A stretch of DNA of 64,000 nt from Arthrobacter sp. PAMC 25486 (GCF_000785535.1 NZ_CP007595.1:3370439-3434438); one strand, 5' to 3'; numbered from the stretch's first letter, positions 42,533 to 51,800 are shown. Translations and numbers: made by a program. The notes: generated by a model not told the origin, from the letters alone.

Positions 42533-44800
42533 ATGACAAATTCATCCAGGGAAGCAGCCGATCCCGGCGATGTCCTTGTCCAAGACCCGAATCTGCCTCC
42601 CGTGGCAGTGGACCTGAAGCAAGAAGAGGCAGCCCACCCGTGGACGCCACTGAAGATCGCCATCTGGGCCGCCATCGCACTGCTGGGCGGCGTCGCCTGG
42701 GTCATGTTAGCCGTGGTCCGCGGCGAATCCGTCAACGCCATCTGGTTTGTTTTCGCCGCAGTCTGTACCTACCTGATCGGCTACCGCTTCTATTCCAAGG
42801 TCATCGAGAAGTTCCTCGTCAAGCCCAATGACCTGCGTGCCACCCCGGCCGAGTACAAGGCCGACGGCAAGGACTTTGTCCCCACCGACCGCAACGTCCT
42901 CTTCGGCCACCACTTCGCCGCCATCGCCGGCGCCGGCCCGCTGGTCGGCCCCATCTTGGCAGCCCAAATGGGCTACCTGCCCGGCACTATCTGGATCATC
43001 GTCGGCGTCGTGCTTGCCGGTGCGGTCCAGGACTACCTGGTCCTCCACTTCTCCATGCGCCGCGGCGGCCGTTCCCTGGGCCAGATGGCACGTGAAGAAC
43101 TTGGCGTCATCGGCGGCACCGCCGCCCTCATCGCCACCCTGCTGATCATGATCATCATTGTCGCCATCTTGGCGCTCGTGGTGGTCAATGCACTGGGCGA
43201 ATCCCCGTGGGGTGTCTTCTCGGTCTCGATGACCATTCCGATCGCCCTGTTCATGGGCGTGTATCTGCGTTACCTGCGCCCCGGCAAGGTCATGGAAGTT
43301 TCCCTGATCGGCGTCGTCCTGCTGCTCGCTGCCATCGTAGGCGGCGGCATGGTCGCAGCCACCGAATGGGGTGCGGCAACGTTCACCCTGGACCGCACCA
43401 CCCTCGCCTGGTGCATTATCATTTACGGCTTCATCGCCGCCATCCTGCCCGTCTGGCTGCTGCTGGCCCCGCGTGACTACCTCTCCACGTTCATGAAGAT
43501 CGGCACCATCGTGATGCTGGCCGGCTCGATCGTGCTGGTCCGCCCCACCATCAACGTCCCCGCGTTCAGTGAATTCGCCGGACGCTCCGACGGCCCCGTG
43601 TTCTCAGGCGCCTTGTTCCCGTTCCTGTTCGTCACCATCGCCTGCGGTGCCCTGTCCGGCTTCCATGCCCTGATCGCCTCCGGCACCACGCCGAAGCTGA
43701 TCGAAAAGGAGCGCCAGGCCCGCTACATCGGCTACGGCGGCATGCTCATGGAGTCCTTCGTGGCCATCATGGCCCTCGTCGCGGCACTCTCGATCGACCG
43801 CGGCATCTACTTCGCCATGAACTCCTCCGGCGCAGCCACCGGGGGCACCATCGAGGGCGCGGCAGCATTCGTGAACTCACTCGGCCTGACCGGCGTGCAC
43901 GTTGATCCCGCCACCCTGGCCCAAACCGCGGCCGACGTCGGCGAGGAGTCCATCGTCTCCCGCACCGGCGGTGCACCGACCTTGGCTGTGGGTCTGGCCC
44001 ACATCATGCAGCAGGTGGCCGGCGGCCAGGCCATGATGAGCTTCTGGTACCACTTCGCCATCATGTTCGAGGCCCTGTTCATCCTCACCGCCGTCGACGC
44101 AGGAACCCGCGTAGCCCGCTTCATGCTGCAGGATTCCATCGGCAACTTCGTCCCCAAGTTCAAGGACACGTCCTGGCGCCTGGGCTCGTGGGTCACCACC
44201 GGCATCATGGTCGCAGGCTGGGGTGCCATCCTGATCATGGGCGTCACCGACCCGCTCGGCGGCATCAATACCCTGTTCCCGCTGTTCGGCATCGCCAACC
44301 AACTGCTCGCCGCGATCGCCCTGGCCGTCTGCATGGTCATCGTCTCCAAGAACACCCACGTGAAATACCTATGGATGGTGGCGCTGCCGTTGGTGTTCGT
44401 CACCGTGGTCACCGTTGTGGCGTCCTTCCAGAAGATCTTCTCCACGGTCCCGGCCGTGGGCTACTGGGCGCAGCACAACACGTTCAAGGCGGCGCTGGCC
44501 GCCGGCGAGACCAGCCACGGTACCGCCAAGACGGTCGAGGCCATGGAGGCCGTTGTCCGCAATACCTTCGTGCAGGGCTCCCTCTCGGTCATCTTCGTGG
44601 TGCTGTCCCTGATAGTAATTACGACGGCGGTCATGGTCACCATCCGCTCCATCAAGGCCGGAGGGGGACCCAGTAAGGAGGACCCGGCCGTGGCTTCGCG
44701 GATCTTCGCCCCTGCATCGGTGGTTCCCAATGCCACCGAGAAGGCGCTCCTGAAGGAATGGGCCGACTCCGGCAAGCAAGCCGTTCGGAGCGGGCACTAG
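42533..44800 (+). CDS. cstA: Carbon starvation protein CstA (pyruvate/peptide uptake)
   Basis: Large membrane transporter of 755 residues with about 16-18 hydrophobic segments. In other bacteria CstA proteins import pyruvate or peptides. Family marks are FYSKVIEKFLVKPND, VLFGHHFAAIAGAGPLVGP near residue 120, DYLSTFMKIGT, GFHALIASGTTPKL and the late FGIANQLLAAIAL. ATG 42533 has AAGGGA just upstream. A YbdD-type small protein follows two bases after the stop, the usual partner. It suits a strain that scavenges pyruvate and amino acids. Confidence 0.96.
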   Translation: MTNSSREAADPGDVLVQDPNLPPVAVDLKQEEAAHPWTPLKIAIWAAIALLGGVAWVMLAVVRGESVNAIWFVFAAVCTYLIGYRFYSKVIEKFLVKPNDLRATPAEYKADGKDFVPTDRNVLFGHHFAAIAGAGPLVGPILAAQMGYLPGTIWIIVGVVLAGAVQDYLVLHFSMRRGGRSLGQMAREELGVIGGTAALIATLLIMIIIVAILALVVVNALGESPWGVFSVSMTIPIALFMGVYLRYLRPGKVMEVSLIGVVLLLAAIVGGGMVAATEWGAATFTLDRTTLAWCIIIYGFIAAILPVWLLLAPRDYLSTFMKIGTIVMLAGSIVLVRPTINVPAFSEFAGRSDGPVFSGALFPFLFVTIACGALSGFHALIASGTTPKLIEKERQARYIGYGGMLMESFVAIMALVAALSIDRGIYFAMNSSGAATGGTIEGAAAFVNSLGLTGVHVDPATLAQTAADVGEESIVSRTGGAPTLAVGLAHIMQQVAGGQAMMSFWYHFAIMFEALFILTAVDAGTRVARFMLQDSIGNFVPKFKDTSWRLGSWVTTGIMVAGWGAILIMGVTDPLGGINTLFPLFGIANQLLAAIALAVCMVIVSKNTHVKYLWMVALPLVFVTVVTVVASFQKIFSTVPAVGYWAQHNTFKAALAAGETSHGTAKTVEAMEAVVRNTFVQGSLSVIFVVLSLIVITTAVMVTIRSIKAGGGPSKEDPAVASRIFAPASVVPNATEKALLKEWADSGKQAVRSGH

Positions 44801-44802
44801 TC

Positions 44803-45003
44803 ATGGACATGCTGCGCAGCGCCGGCCGCGGCCTGGCGGCGGTCAACACGTACCTCAAGGGTGTCCTCGGCGAGGACTCCTACGACAAGTACCTTGACCA
44901 CCACCGGGCCACCGGCTGCGCCACCGCGCCCATGACTATCAAGGAGTTCTGGCGCGACAAGACGGACCGCCAGGACGCCAACCCCGAGGGCCGCTGCTGC
45001 TGA
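44803..45003 (+). CDS. YbdD/YjiX-family small protein, CstA partner
   Basis: A 66-residue protein with the family core GEDSYDKYLDHHRATGC...MTIKEFWRDKTDRQ and the C-terminal RCC. This is the KCU-star/YbdD group, whose members sit next to cstA-type genes and are needed for uptake by those carriers. Start ATG 44803 is taken because upstream sequence is cstA. It is the last gene before the family G palindrome at 45049. Confidence 0.9.
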   Translation: MDMLRSAGRGLAAVNTYLKGVLGEDSYDKYLDHHRATGCATAPMTIKEFWRDKTDRQDANPEGRCC

Positions 45004-45048
45004 CCCGATGGTGGAAGCCGGGACGCGCCGTCGTTCTTCACGTATAAA

Positions 45049-45127
45049 CGAAATCGAGTACGCAGTTGTTGGACGAAAAACGCCCAAAATCTGTGAAATC
45101 GGTCCAACAACTGCGTACTCGATTTCG
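45049..45127. repeat. Long perfect palindrome (family G)
   Basis: Two exactly complementary 26-base arms (45049-45074 and 45102-45127), with CGAGTACGCAGTTGTTGGAC in the left arm, enclose 27 bases containing GAAAAACG. It lies between ybdD and bpa, both on the plus strand. This is the longest perfect inverted repeat I found in the window. Confidence 0.88.
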
Positions 45128-45190
45128 GGCGGGGTGGGGCAGTGCCGGCCATCCCGAGAAAGTGTTGACGTACCGTGAGAGACTGGCAGT

Positions 45191-45832
45191 ATGAGTGAAA
45201 AGGCGCAGATCCCGGCCTCAGACGTAGCGGCCGAAGGCACAGTCATGGACAACGCGGCAGGCGGCGCGACCGACCCGGCAGTGGGGGATACCCCGGCCGA
45301 AAAGAAGGTTAAGAAGCCGGCCAATGTTGCGGAAATGGTGGACCAGCCCGCCAAGGTGATGCGCATAGGCACCATGGTCAAACAGCTGCTGGATGAGGTG
45401 AAGAGTGCGCCGCTGGACGATGCCGCACGGGCCCGCCTCGCCGAGATTCATCAGGCCTCCATTGCCGAATTGGAAGACGGATTGGCCCCTGAACTTGTCG
45501 AGGAGCTGCACCGTCTGAGCCTGCCCTTCACGGATAACAGTGCCCCCTCGGATGCGGAGCTGCGCATTGCTCAGGCACAGCTGGTCGGCTGGCTGGAAGG
45601 CCTGTTTCACGGGATCCAGACGGCACTTGCAGCACAGGCCATGGCCAGCCAGCAAACGGCTGCACGCCTCGCCATGCACCAGCTCCCGCCGGGAACCATG
45701 ATCGCCCCGGGCGTCATCGTGGGGGAGAACGGCGAACCCCAGCGCGCCTCCGCCGGCCGCGGCCCACAGGCCGGCCAGGACGGTTCCGCGTTGAGCGGTT
45801 CGGAGTCCGGCGGCCCTGGACAGTACCTCTGA
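45191..45832 (+). CDS. bpa: Bacterial proteasome activator Bpa (PafE)
   Basis: ATP-independent activator that docks on the 20S proteasome and feeds unfolded proteins into it. The 213 residues contain the DUF2587 core: PAKVMRIGTMVKQLLDEVK, LEDGLAPELVEELHRLSLPF and the almost invariant SDAELRIAQAQLVGWLEGLF. The C-terminus is GQYL, the HbYX-like tail that opens the proteasome gate. Residues 1-45 and 175-209 are low-complexity and probably disordered. The proteasome genes themselves are not in this window. ATG 45191; the next gene starts five bases after the stop. Confidence 0.97.
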   Translation: MSEKAQIPASDVAAEGTVMDNAAGGATDPAVGDTPAEKKVKKPANVAEMVDQPAKVMRIGTMVKQLLDEVKSAPLDDAARARLAEIHQASIAELEDGLAPELVEELHRLSLPFTDNSAPSDAELRIAQAQLVGWLEGLFHGIQTALAAQAMASQQTAARLAMHQLPPGTMIAPGVIVGENGEPQRASAGRGPQAGQDGSALSGSESGGPGQYL

Positions 45833-45837
45833 CCGGC

Positions 45838-46335
45838 ATGCTCAAGGGATTTTTTGGCGCCGCAAAACAGGCCAAGCGCGACGACGCTGAACTCGGCAAG
45901 GGTGTGTGGCGCCGCGCCCACGACAGGTTCCGCCGCGGCCTTGACCGCTTCCACCAGATGCTGGAAGGCCTGGCGGAAACGGAGCCAGTCGCCGGGCAGC
46001 AGGCGCAGGCCACCGAAAACTATGAGGCCATGGTTGTCCTGGCTGATGAGCTGGCCGACCTCCTGCCCGTCGTCCGGGAAATCGCGGCTGAAGCCCAGAA
46101 AATCGCCCCGAGCGACGGCATGGAAATCCCGCTGGGCACCGGCGGCTACCTCAACGACGTCCACCGCGAACTCTCCCGTGCCGGCAACTCCCTCGCGGCC
46201 GCAGCCGAGGCGCTCGCCCTGGTGAGGCTCGGCGTGGGGGAGGTGTCCGGCGTCGTGCTTAAGGCAGGAATTGTGGGCCAACACGTGGCGCTGGCCAATG
46301 ATCTGCTTCACAAAACGTCGTCTACCGGCGGGTAG
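45838..46335 (+). CDS. Conserved hypothetical helical protein downstream of bpa
   Basis: A 165-residue, mostly helical, cytosolic protein that I do not recognise. Basic residues are concentrated at the start (MLKGFFGAAKQAKRDD, WRRAHDRFRRGLDRF). The middle (ENYEAMVVLADELADLLPVVREIAAEAQK) looks like amphipathic helices, and a GTGGYL turn follows. There is no signal peptide or membrane span. It begins five bases after bpa and is probably co-transcribed, so a link with protein turnover is possible but unproven. Confidence 0.75.
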   Translation: MLKGFFGAAKQAKRDDAELGKGVWRRAHDRFRRGLDRFHQMLEGLAETEPVAGQQAQATENYEAMVVLADELADLLPVVREIAAEAQKIAPSDGMEIPLGTGGYLNDVHRELSRAGNSLAAAAEALALVRLGVGEVSGVVLKAGIVGQHVALANDLLHKTSSTGG

Positions 46336-46421
46336 CATCCCACGAGGACATTAAGAAGAGGACATAAGGCAGCCGAGAAAGCAAAAAAAGCTGCGAGAGC
46401 TGCGTCACATTTCGCAGTTTG

Positions 46422-46440
46422 TGAGGTAAGCCTGCCCTCT
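46422..46440. promoter_or_regulatory. IdeR/DtxR-type iron box
   Basis: TGAGGTAAGCCTGCCCTCT resembles the actinobacterial iron box (TTAGGTTAGSCTAACCTAA) at most positions, with a near-palindrome around the centre. It lies 56-74 bases upstream of the iron-binding protein gene, as expected for iron repression. Confidence 0.65.
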
Positions 46441-46495
46441 CATGGATTACGATCGATTTACGTTCGCTAATTACTTCCGACGCCGAGAGGCCCCC

Positions 46496-47569
46496 ATGAA
46501 CACCTGGTTCACGAAGAAGCACTTGAGCAAGACCGCACTGACCGCACTGACCGCACTGGCCGGCGCCTCCGTTCTGGCCCTGGCTGCCTGTGGCGGCGCC
46601 ACGAAGCCCGCAGAGAGCAGCGCTCCGGGCGGTAACGCAGATCAGGCCATTACGGTCTACAACGCGCAGCACGATTCGCTGACGCAGGCCTGGGTGGACG
46701 AGTTCACCAAGGAAACTGGAATCAAGGTCACCGTCCGTCCGGGCAGCGACCTGGAGCTGAGTAACCAGATCATCGCCGAGGGCGACAAGTCCCCGGCCGA
46801 TGTCTTCCTGACGGAAAACTCGCCCGCCATGACGCAGGTGGAAAACGCCGGCCTGTTCGCCGACATCAGCGCCACGGTCCAAGAGCAGGTGCCGGCCGCA
46901 TACCGCCCCTCCACCAACAAGTGGACCGGCATTGCCGCCCGCAGCACCGTCTTCGCTTACGACAAGACGAAGCTCAGCGAAGACCAGCTGCCGAAGTCCA
47001 TCATGGACCTGGCCGATCCCGCATGGAAGGGCCGCTGGGCCGCTTCACCGTCGGGCGCCGACTTCCAAGCCATCGTCTCCGCCATGCTGGAGCTCAAAGG
47101 CGAGGACGCCACGCTGACGTGGTTGAAGGCCATGAAGGAGAACTCCAAGGCCTACAAGGGCAACAGCACGGCCATGAAGGCGGTCAACTCAGGAGAGGTT
47201 GAAGGCGCCGTCATCTACCACTACTATTGGTTCGGCGATCAGGCGAAGACCGGCGAGAACTCCAAGAACGTGGCCCTGCACTACTTCAAGAATGAGGATC
47301 CGGGCGCCTTTGTCTCGATCTCCGGCGGCGGTGTCTTGGCCTCCAGCAAGCACCAGGAGAACGCCCAGAAGTTCCTCGAGTTCGTCACGGGCAAGGCCGG
47401 CCAGACCATCTTGCAGACCGGCACCAGCTTTGAGTACCCCGTGGCCTCGGACGTTGCCGCGAACGACCAGCTCGTCCCGCTCGCCGAGCTGCAGGCTCCC
47501 AAGGTTGACCCGGCGAAGCTGAATTCGGCCAAGGTCACCGAGCTGATGACCGAGGCAGGACTGCTCTAG
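46496..47569 (+). CDS. fbpA: Iron(III) ABC transporter substrate-binding lipoprotein
   Basis: Binds ferric iron outside the membrane. The 357 residues start with a lipoprotein signal ending LALAAC (Cys32). The mature part is a class of bacterial transferrin: ITVYNAQHDSLTQAWVDEF at the start, FLTENSPAMTQVE, and the Tyr pair in VIYHYYWFGDQ that binds iron in FbpA. ATG 46496 has GAGAGG five bases before. First gene of a three-gene iron operon behind an iron box. The signal region contains three identical 9-bp repeats. Confidence 0.92.
   Translation: MNTWFTKKHLSKTALTALTALAGASVLALAACGGATKPAESSAPGGNADQAITVYNAQHDSLTQAWVDEFTKETGIKVTVRPGSDLELSNQIIAEGDKSPADVFLTENSPAMTQVENAGLFADISATVQEQVPAAYRPSTNKWTGIAARSTVFAYDKTKLSEDQLPKSIMDLADPAWKGRWAASPSGADFQAIVSAMLELKGEDATLTWLKAMKENSKAYKGNSTAMKAVNSGEVEGAVIYHYYWFGDQAKTGENSKNVALHYFKNEDPGAFVSISGGGVLASSKHQENAQKFLEFVTGKAGQTILQTGTSFEYPVASDVAANDQLVPLAELQAPKVDPAKLNSAKVTELMTEAGLL
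46532..46558 (+). repeat. Three 9-bp repeats in the fbpA signal peptide
   Basis: ACCGCACTG occurs three times in a row and encodes TAL-TAL-TAL in the hydrophobic core of the signal peptide. Slippage would change its length in steps of three residues without a frameshift. Confidence 0.8.
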
Positions 47570-47574
47570 GCCCA

Positions 47575-49191
47575 ATGAATGCATCGCAGGACAAGACCTT
47601 AAGTCAAGGCACGACGGCGGATGGGGCGCCACGTGCCGGAACCTTAAGTAACCGCGCCAAAGGCCGGGGCTCACGCCCCGGCCTTTGGCCGGTTGTACTC
47701 ATTTGCACCCTGGTCGCAGCGTTTGCCCTGGTGCCGCTGGGGTATGTTGTGGCGGCGACCGCCAACACAGGGTGGGACACCATTGTTAAATTGGTGTTCC
47801 GCCCCCGTGTTGGCGAATTGCTGCTTAACACGCTGTCGCTGGTTTTGATCACGGTGCCGCTGTGCGTGGTGATCGGCATTGGCGGGGCGTGGCTGGTGGA
47901 GCGGACCCGGCTGTCCGGGCACAAGGCATGGTCGGTGCTGCTGGCGGCACCGCTCGCCATTCCCGCGTTCGTCAACAGCTACGCCTGGGTCAGCGCCATC
48001 CCATCTCTCGGCGGCGTTTTTGGTGGCGTGCTCATCTCGGTGCTCTCATACTTCCCGCTCGTGTACATTCCGGTGGCTGCCGTGCTGAGCCGGCTGGACC
48101 CGGCGCTGGAACAGTCCGGCGCATCGCTGGGGCTGGGGCCGTGGCGGGTCTTCTTCAGGGTGGTGCTGCCGCAACTGCGTCTCGCCACAGCTGGTGGTGC
48201 GCTGCTGGTGTCCCTGCACCTGCTGGCCGAATACGGCGCCTTTGCCATGATCACCTTCGACACGTTCACCACAGCCATCTACGACCAGTTCCGGTCCACG
48301 TTCAACGGGGCCGCGGCCAACATGCTGGCCAGTGTCCTGGTGTTGTTCTGCCTGTTGTTGCTGCTGGCCGAATCCAAGACGCGCGGCAGCGCCCGCTATG
48401 CGCGGGTGGGGGCCGGCGTACAGTCGAATCCGCGCAGGCTGGACCTGGGGTTCTGGCAGATTCCGGGACAGTTGGCACTTATCGGCGTCTCGGTGCTGGC
48501 CCTCGGCGTGCCGCTGTGGCATGTGGGCCGCTGGCTCATTGCCGGCGGGTCAGCCATTTGGGAACGGACAGATCTGCTGGACGCCTTGTTGGCGACGCTG
48601 GGTTACGGCCTGGCCGGCGCCGTGGTCACGACGCTGCTGGCGTTCCCGCTGGCCTACCTGGTGATCAGGCACCCCGGTCCCGTTAGCAAACTGCTGGAAG
48701 CGGTCAACTATATTTCCAGTTCCATGCCCGGCATCGTTGTGGCGCTGGCGTTGGTGACCATCACGGTCCACAACCTCCCGGTCATCTACCAGACGTCCGT
48801 GGTGCTGGTGGCCGCCTATGCCCTGCTGTTCATGCCCCGGGCATTGGTCAACCTGCGTGCCGGGCTGGCCCAGGTCCCGCCCACCCTGGACGAGGCCGCG
48901 CAGGCACTGGGCAAGCCGCCGCTGGTGGCGTTCCTGCGCGTGACCCTGCGGCTGTCGGCCCCGGCCGCCGCCGGCGGTGCGGCCCTCGTATTTCTGGGGA
49001 TCGTCAACGAACTGACGGCCACGCTGCTGCTGGCACCCAATGGCACACGCACGCTGGCCACCCAATTCTGGGCGCTAAGCAGCGAGATTGACTACATGGG
49101 TGCCGCACCCTATGCCTTGTTGATGATCGTGCTTTCCGCGCCGATGACGTATCTTCTTTTTGTGCAATCCAAGAAAGCCGCAGGACAATGA
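47575..49191 (+). CDS. fbpB: Iron(III) ABC transporter permease (fused double permease)
   Basis: Membrane part of the iron importer. The 538 residues hold two tandem permease units, each with about six helices and an EAA loop (GASLGLGPWRVFFRVVLP and AAQALGKPPLVAFLRVTLR), as in FbpB/SfuB. The first 40 residues are a cytosolic tail rich in Gly and Arg. It starts five bases after fbpA. The ATPase gene overlaps its stop. Confidence 0.93.
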   Translation: MNASQDKTLSQGTTADGAPRAGTLSNRAKGRGSRPGLWPVVLICTLVAAFALVPLGYVVAATANTGWDTIVKLVFRPRVGELLLNTLSLVLITVPLCVVIGIGGAWLVERTRLSGHKAWSVLLAAPLAIPAFVNSYAWVSAIPSLGGVFGGVLISVLSYFPLVYIPVAAVLSRLDPALEQSGASLGLGPWRVFFRVVLPQLRLATAGGALLVSLHLLAEYGAFAMITFDTFTTAIYDQFRSTFNGAAANMLASVLVLFCLLLLLAESKTRGSARYARVGAGVQSNPRRLDLGFWQIPGQLALIGVSVLALGVPLWHVGRWLIAGGSAIWERTDLLDALLATLGYGLAGAVVTTLLAFPLAYLVIRHPGPVSKLLEAVNYISSSMPGIVVALALVTITVHNLPVIYQTSVVLVAAYALLFMPRALVNLRAGLAQVPPTLDEAAQALGKPPLVAFLRVTLRLSAPAAAGGAALVFLGIVNELTATLLLAPNGTRTLATQFWALSSEIDYMGAAPYALLMIVLSAPMTYLLFVQSKKAAGQ

Positions 49192-50420
49192 CCTCCCAGC
49201 CCAAGCACTCCCGCGGTGTTTCGCCAGCCGGTGTTTCGCCGGGCGGCGCCGACTTCCGCGGCGGCCTCCCCGCAGGAAGTACGACGCCGGTCCCCGCCAA
49301 CACGGAGAGCCGCACCTTTGTGCACGACTCCAGTGACGTCCCCGACCACCTCCAGGTCACGGACATCCATAAGAGCTTTGGCGGCACGGAAGTACTGAAG
49401 GGCGTCGACCTTGATGTGGCGCAGGGCCGCACCACCGCCATCGTGGGCCCGTCCGGCTCCGGCAAGACCACGCTGCTGCGCCTGATTGCAGGCTTTTCCG
49501 CGCCGGACTCCGGCCGGATCGCTTTGGGCGGTACCGAAGTCGCCGGCCCGTCGAAGTGGATGCCCGCGCACAAACGCAGCGTGGGCTACGTGGCCCAGGA
49601 CGGCGCCCTGTTCCCGCACCTGAGCGTCGGCGCCAACATTGCCTTCGGCCTGCCCCTGCGCGGCAAGACTGCCGCATTGCGTGTGGGCGAGCTGCTGGAA
49701 ATGGTCTCCATGGACCGGTCGTACGCCAAACGCCGCCCGCACCAGCTTTCCGGCGGCCAGCAGCAGCGCGTTGCCCTGGCCCGTGCGCTGGCCCGCCAAC
49801 CCGAACTCATGCTGCTCGACGAGCCTTTCAGCGCCCTCGATGCGGGGCTGCGCGTCGCCACCCGCCGCGCCGTCTCCCAAACACTTGAGCAGGCCGGCGT
49901 CACCACCATTCTCGTGACCCACGACCAGGCCGAGGCGCTCAGCTTTGCCGACCAGGTCGCCGTCATGCGCGACGGCAAACTCGCCCAAATCGGCAGCCCC
50001 TTCGTCGTCTACACCCGCCCCACCGACAGAGCCACCGCAGAATTCCTCGGCGACGCCGTCATCCTGGAAGCCTGGATGGAAGGCTCCCTGGCGTTGTGCT
50101 CACTCGGCGGCATCCCGGTGCGCCGCCCGCCGGTGCAGGGCAAGGTCCACTTGATGCTGCGCCCGGAGCAAATCCGCATCTCCAGCGGCGGCCCCATCCG
50201 CGGCCGCGTCGTCGACACCGACTACTTTGGCCCCGAAACCACCGTCCGGATCCAGCTCGAACCCATCCTCGTGGACGCCGAGCACCCGCGCGACCCCCAT
50301 CAGCCCGTCGGCGGCGAGGTCATCAACATCCGCCACTGGAACGCGATGCTGGCCCGTCCCGGCACCGAACTGTCCCTGAAAGTTGTGGGCGAGGGTGTCG
50401 TCTTCCCTTGGCAGGACTAA
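49188..50420 (+). CDS. fbpC: Iron(III) ABC transporter ATPase
   Basis: Energises the iron importer. The 410 residues contain Walker A GPSGSGKTT, signature LSGGQQQR, Walker B LMLLDEPFSALD and switch TILVTHDQAEAL, then a C-terminal regulatory TOBE-like domain (LMLRPEQIRIS...VVDTDYFGPETTVRIQL). The first 55 residues, before HLQVTDIHKSFGG, are a Gly/Pro-rich extension not usual in the family, so translation could also begin further in. The ATG overlaps the fbpB stop (ATGA). Its own stop overlaps the convergent ltrA stop by four bases, leaving no room for a terminator. Confidence 0.92.
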   Translation: MTSQPKHSRGVSPAGVSPGGADFRGGLPAGSTTPVPANTESRTFVHDSSDVPDHLQVTDIHKSFGGTEVLKGVDLDVAQGRTTAIVGPSGSGKTTLLRLIAGFSAPDSGRIALGGTEVAGPSKWMPAHKRSVGYVAQDGALFPHLSVGANIAFGLPLRGKTAALRVGELLEMVSMDRSYAKRRPHQLSGGQQQRVALARALARQPELMLLDEPFSALDAGLRVATRRAVSQTLEQAGVTTILVTHDQAEALSFADQVAVMRDGKLAQIGSPFVVYTRPTDRATAEFLGDAVILEAWMEGSLALCSLGGIPVRRPPVQGKVHLMLRPEQIRISSGGPIRGRVVDTDYFGPETTVRIQLEPILVDAEHPRDPHQPVGGEVINIRHWNAMLARPGTELSLKVVGEGVVFPWQD

Positions 50421-51607
50421 GGTAAGCGGGTCCGCCGTCGAGCCTTGATTTCAACGTAGGCCGTGACCAGGATGAGCAGCACCACCGCCAGCCCAAGCAC
50501 GACGGCGGCCGGCTGAGTTGCACCCACAGGCACCAGTCCCAGCGCAATTACCACTGTGGGGACACCCCAGGTCAGGACGATGCGCGGCGGTTGTCCATAA
50601 CGCAGCGAAACCGCGGCGTTCGTGGCGTAGAACAGTGCAATACCGCAGCCAATGGCAATGGCGGCACCCAGGGGGAGCGGCTCAAAGGGTGCGGGAATGG
50701 CCGTGGCGACGCCCGCGGCAAGGGAAGTGACCCCAACAATCAGCACGAACGGCAGGAACAGGGTTGTCGCCAGGATGCCGGTGAGGTCCCCTTGTGCTTG
50801 GAGGTGTTCGAGCCCGGCGGACAGTGTGCCCATCCCGTACTGAAAAAATGCCCAGCCCAGCAGCGCCACGATCACGAAGCCAAGGGACGCCGCCAGTCCC
50901 GCGGCGGGACTCCAATATTCGGCGGCCTCCGTGACGATGCTGAACACCGATTCGCCGAGCACAATGATGACGAAGAGGCCCAGTCGTTCCCCGGCGTGCT
51001 CAATGTTGATGCCGGCCATGCTGCGGTCGGCCCCGATCCGGTTGCTGTTGGCGACCATGGCCACCTCGACCGCGATGGACAGCGCCCACAGCACGACGGC
51101 GGCCGGCAGCGGCAGGAGCGCGGCCACGAGCCAGAGGGTGGCGGTCCCGCCGTTGTAAACCCAGATCCGCCACGACGGCTCGGTGGAATGTGCCCGATGC
51201 TGGACCAGCCACAACACCAGCAGCAGTATCCGCAGGCCGCCGTTGGCAAGCGAAAACGCCCAGGCCCGCTCGCCAAATGCTTCTGGCGCGGCGGCCGCCA
51301 TGAGTGCGGAGGCCGCCATGGCCGCCAGCATGGCAAGGCCCAGAGACCGTGAGGTGAGGCCGGGCAGCAGGTTGATGACGGAGACGATGTTGGCCCACGC
51401 CCACCAGGCGGGGAAGAACAGCAGGATGAAGGTGCCGTATTCCGCCCAGCCGGGATCACCATGGATGCCATGGGCCAGCTGGCCCACGAAGGCCACGAAC
51501 ACCAGGTCGAAGAACAGCTCCATCCAGTGGACCCGGCCCGGTTCACGGGCAGCTGCGGGTGCCGGACGCTGTCTGCCGGCGGGCATTTCTTGGGGTCTTC
51601 CCCTCAT
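50417..51607 (-). CDS. Low temperature requirement protein A (LtrA) family membrane protein
   Basis: Integral membrane protein of 396 residues with about 10-12 hydrophobic segments. It has the LtrA start VHWMELFFDLVFVAFVGQLAHG, the FFPAWWAWANIVSVI region and the mid-protein EHAGERLGLFVIIVLGES. The name comes from a Listeria gene needed for growth in the cold; the biochemical role is unknown. ATG 51607. The 3' end overlaps fbpC head-to-head by four bases. Confidence 0.9.
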   Translation of the reverse strand: MRGRPQEMPAGRQRPAPAAAREPGRVHWMELFFDLVFVAFVGQLAHGIHGDPGWAEYGTFILLFFPAWWAWANIVSVINLLPGLTSRSLGLAMLAAMAASALMAAAAPEAFGERAWAFSLANGGLRILLLVLWLVQHRAHSTEPSWRIWVYNGGTATLWLVAALLPLPAAVVLWALSIAVEVAMVANSNRIGADRSMAGINIEHAGERLGLFVIIVLGESVFSIVTEAAEYWSPAAGLAASLGFVIVALLGWAFFQYGMGTLSAGLEHLQAQGDLTGILATTLFLPFVLIVGVTSLAAGVATAIPAPFEPLPLGAAIAIGCGIALFYATNAAVSLRYGQPPRIVLTWGVPTVVIALGLVPVGATQPAAVVLGLAVVLLILVTAYVEIKARRRTRLP

Positions 51608-51677
51608 GTGTCAATCGTAAACCCGGGGGTTCGAGTCCGCTTTGCCCAAAACGACCGATCCCCGCGCGTCCCCTTCT

Positions 51678-51738
51678 CGTGAGTCCTCACCTATGACCCT
51701 CAAACCAGCGTTTTGGGGGCCATATGTGAGGACTCACG
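51678..51738. repeat. Palindrome, family E
   Basis: CGTGAGTCCTCAC (51678-51690) and its exact complement (51726-51738) flank an interior with CAGCGTTTTGGGGGCC. First of three different palindromes packed into the 674-bp gap 51608-52281 upstream of ltrA; no gene other than tRNA-Thr is evident there. Confidence 0.85.
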
Positions 51739-51800
51739 AAGCCGTTCGGGCAATGACCCGCGAGAATGCGCCAAAACCACGTGGTTCCGACCACCGCCCA

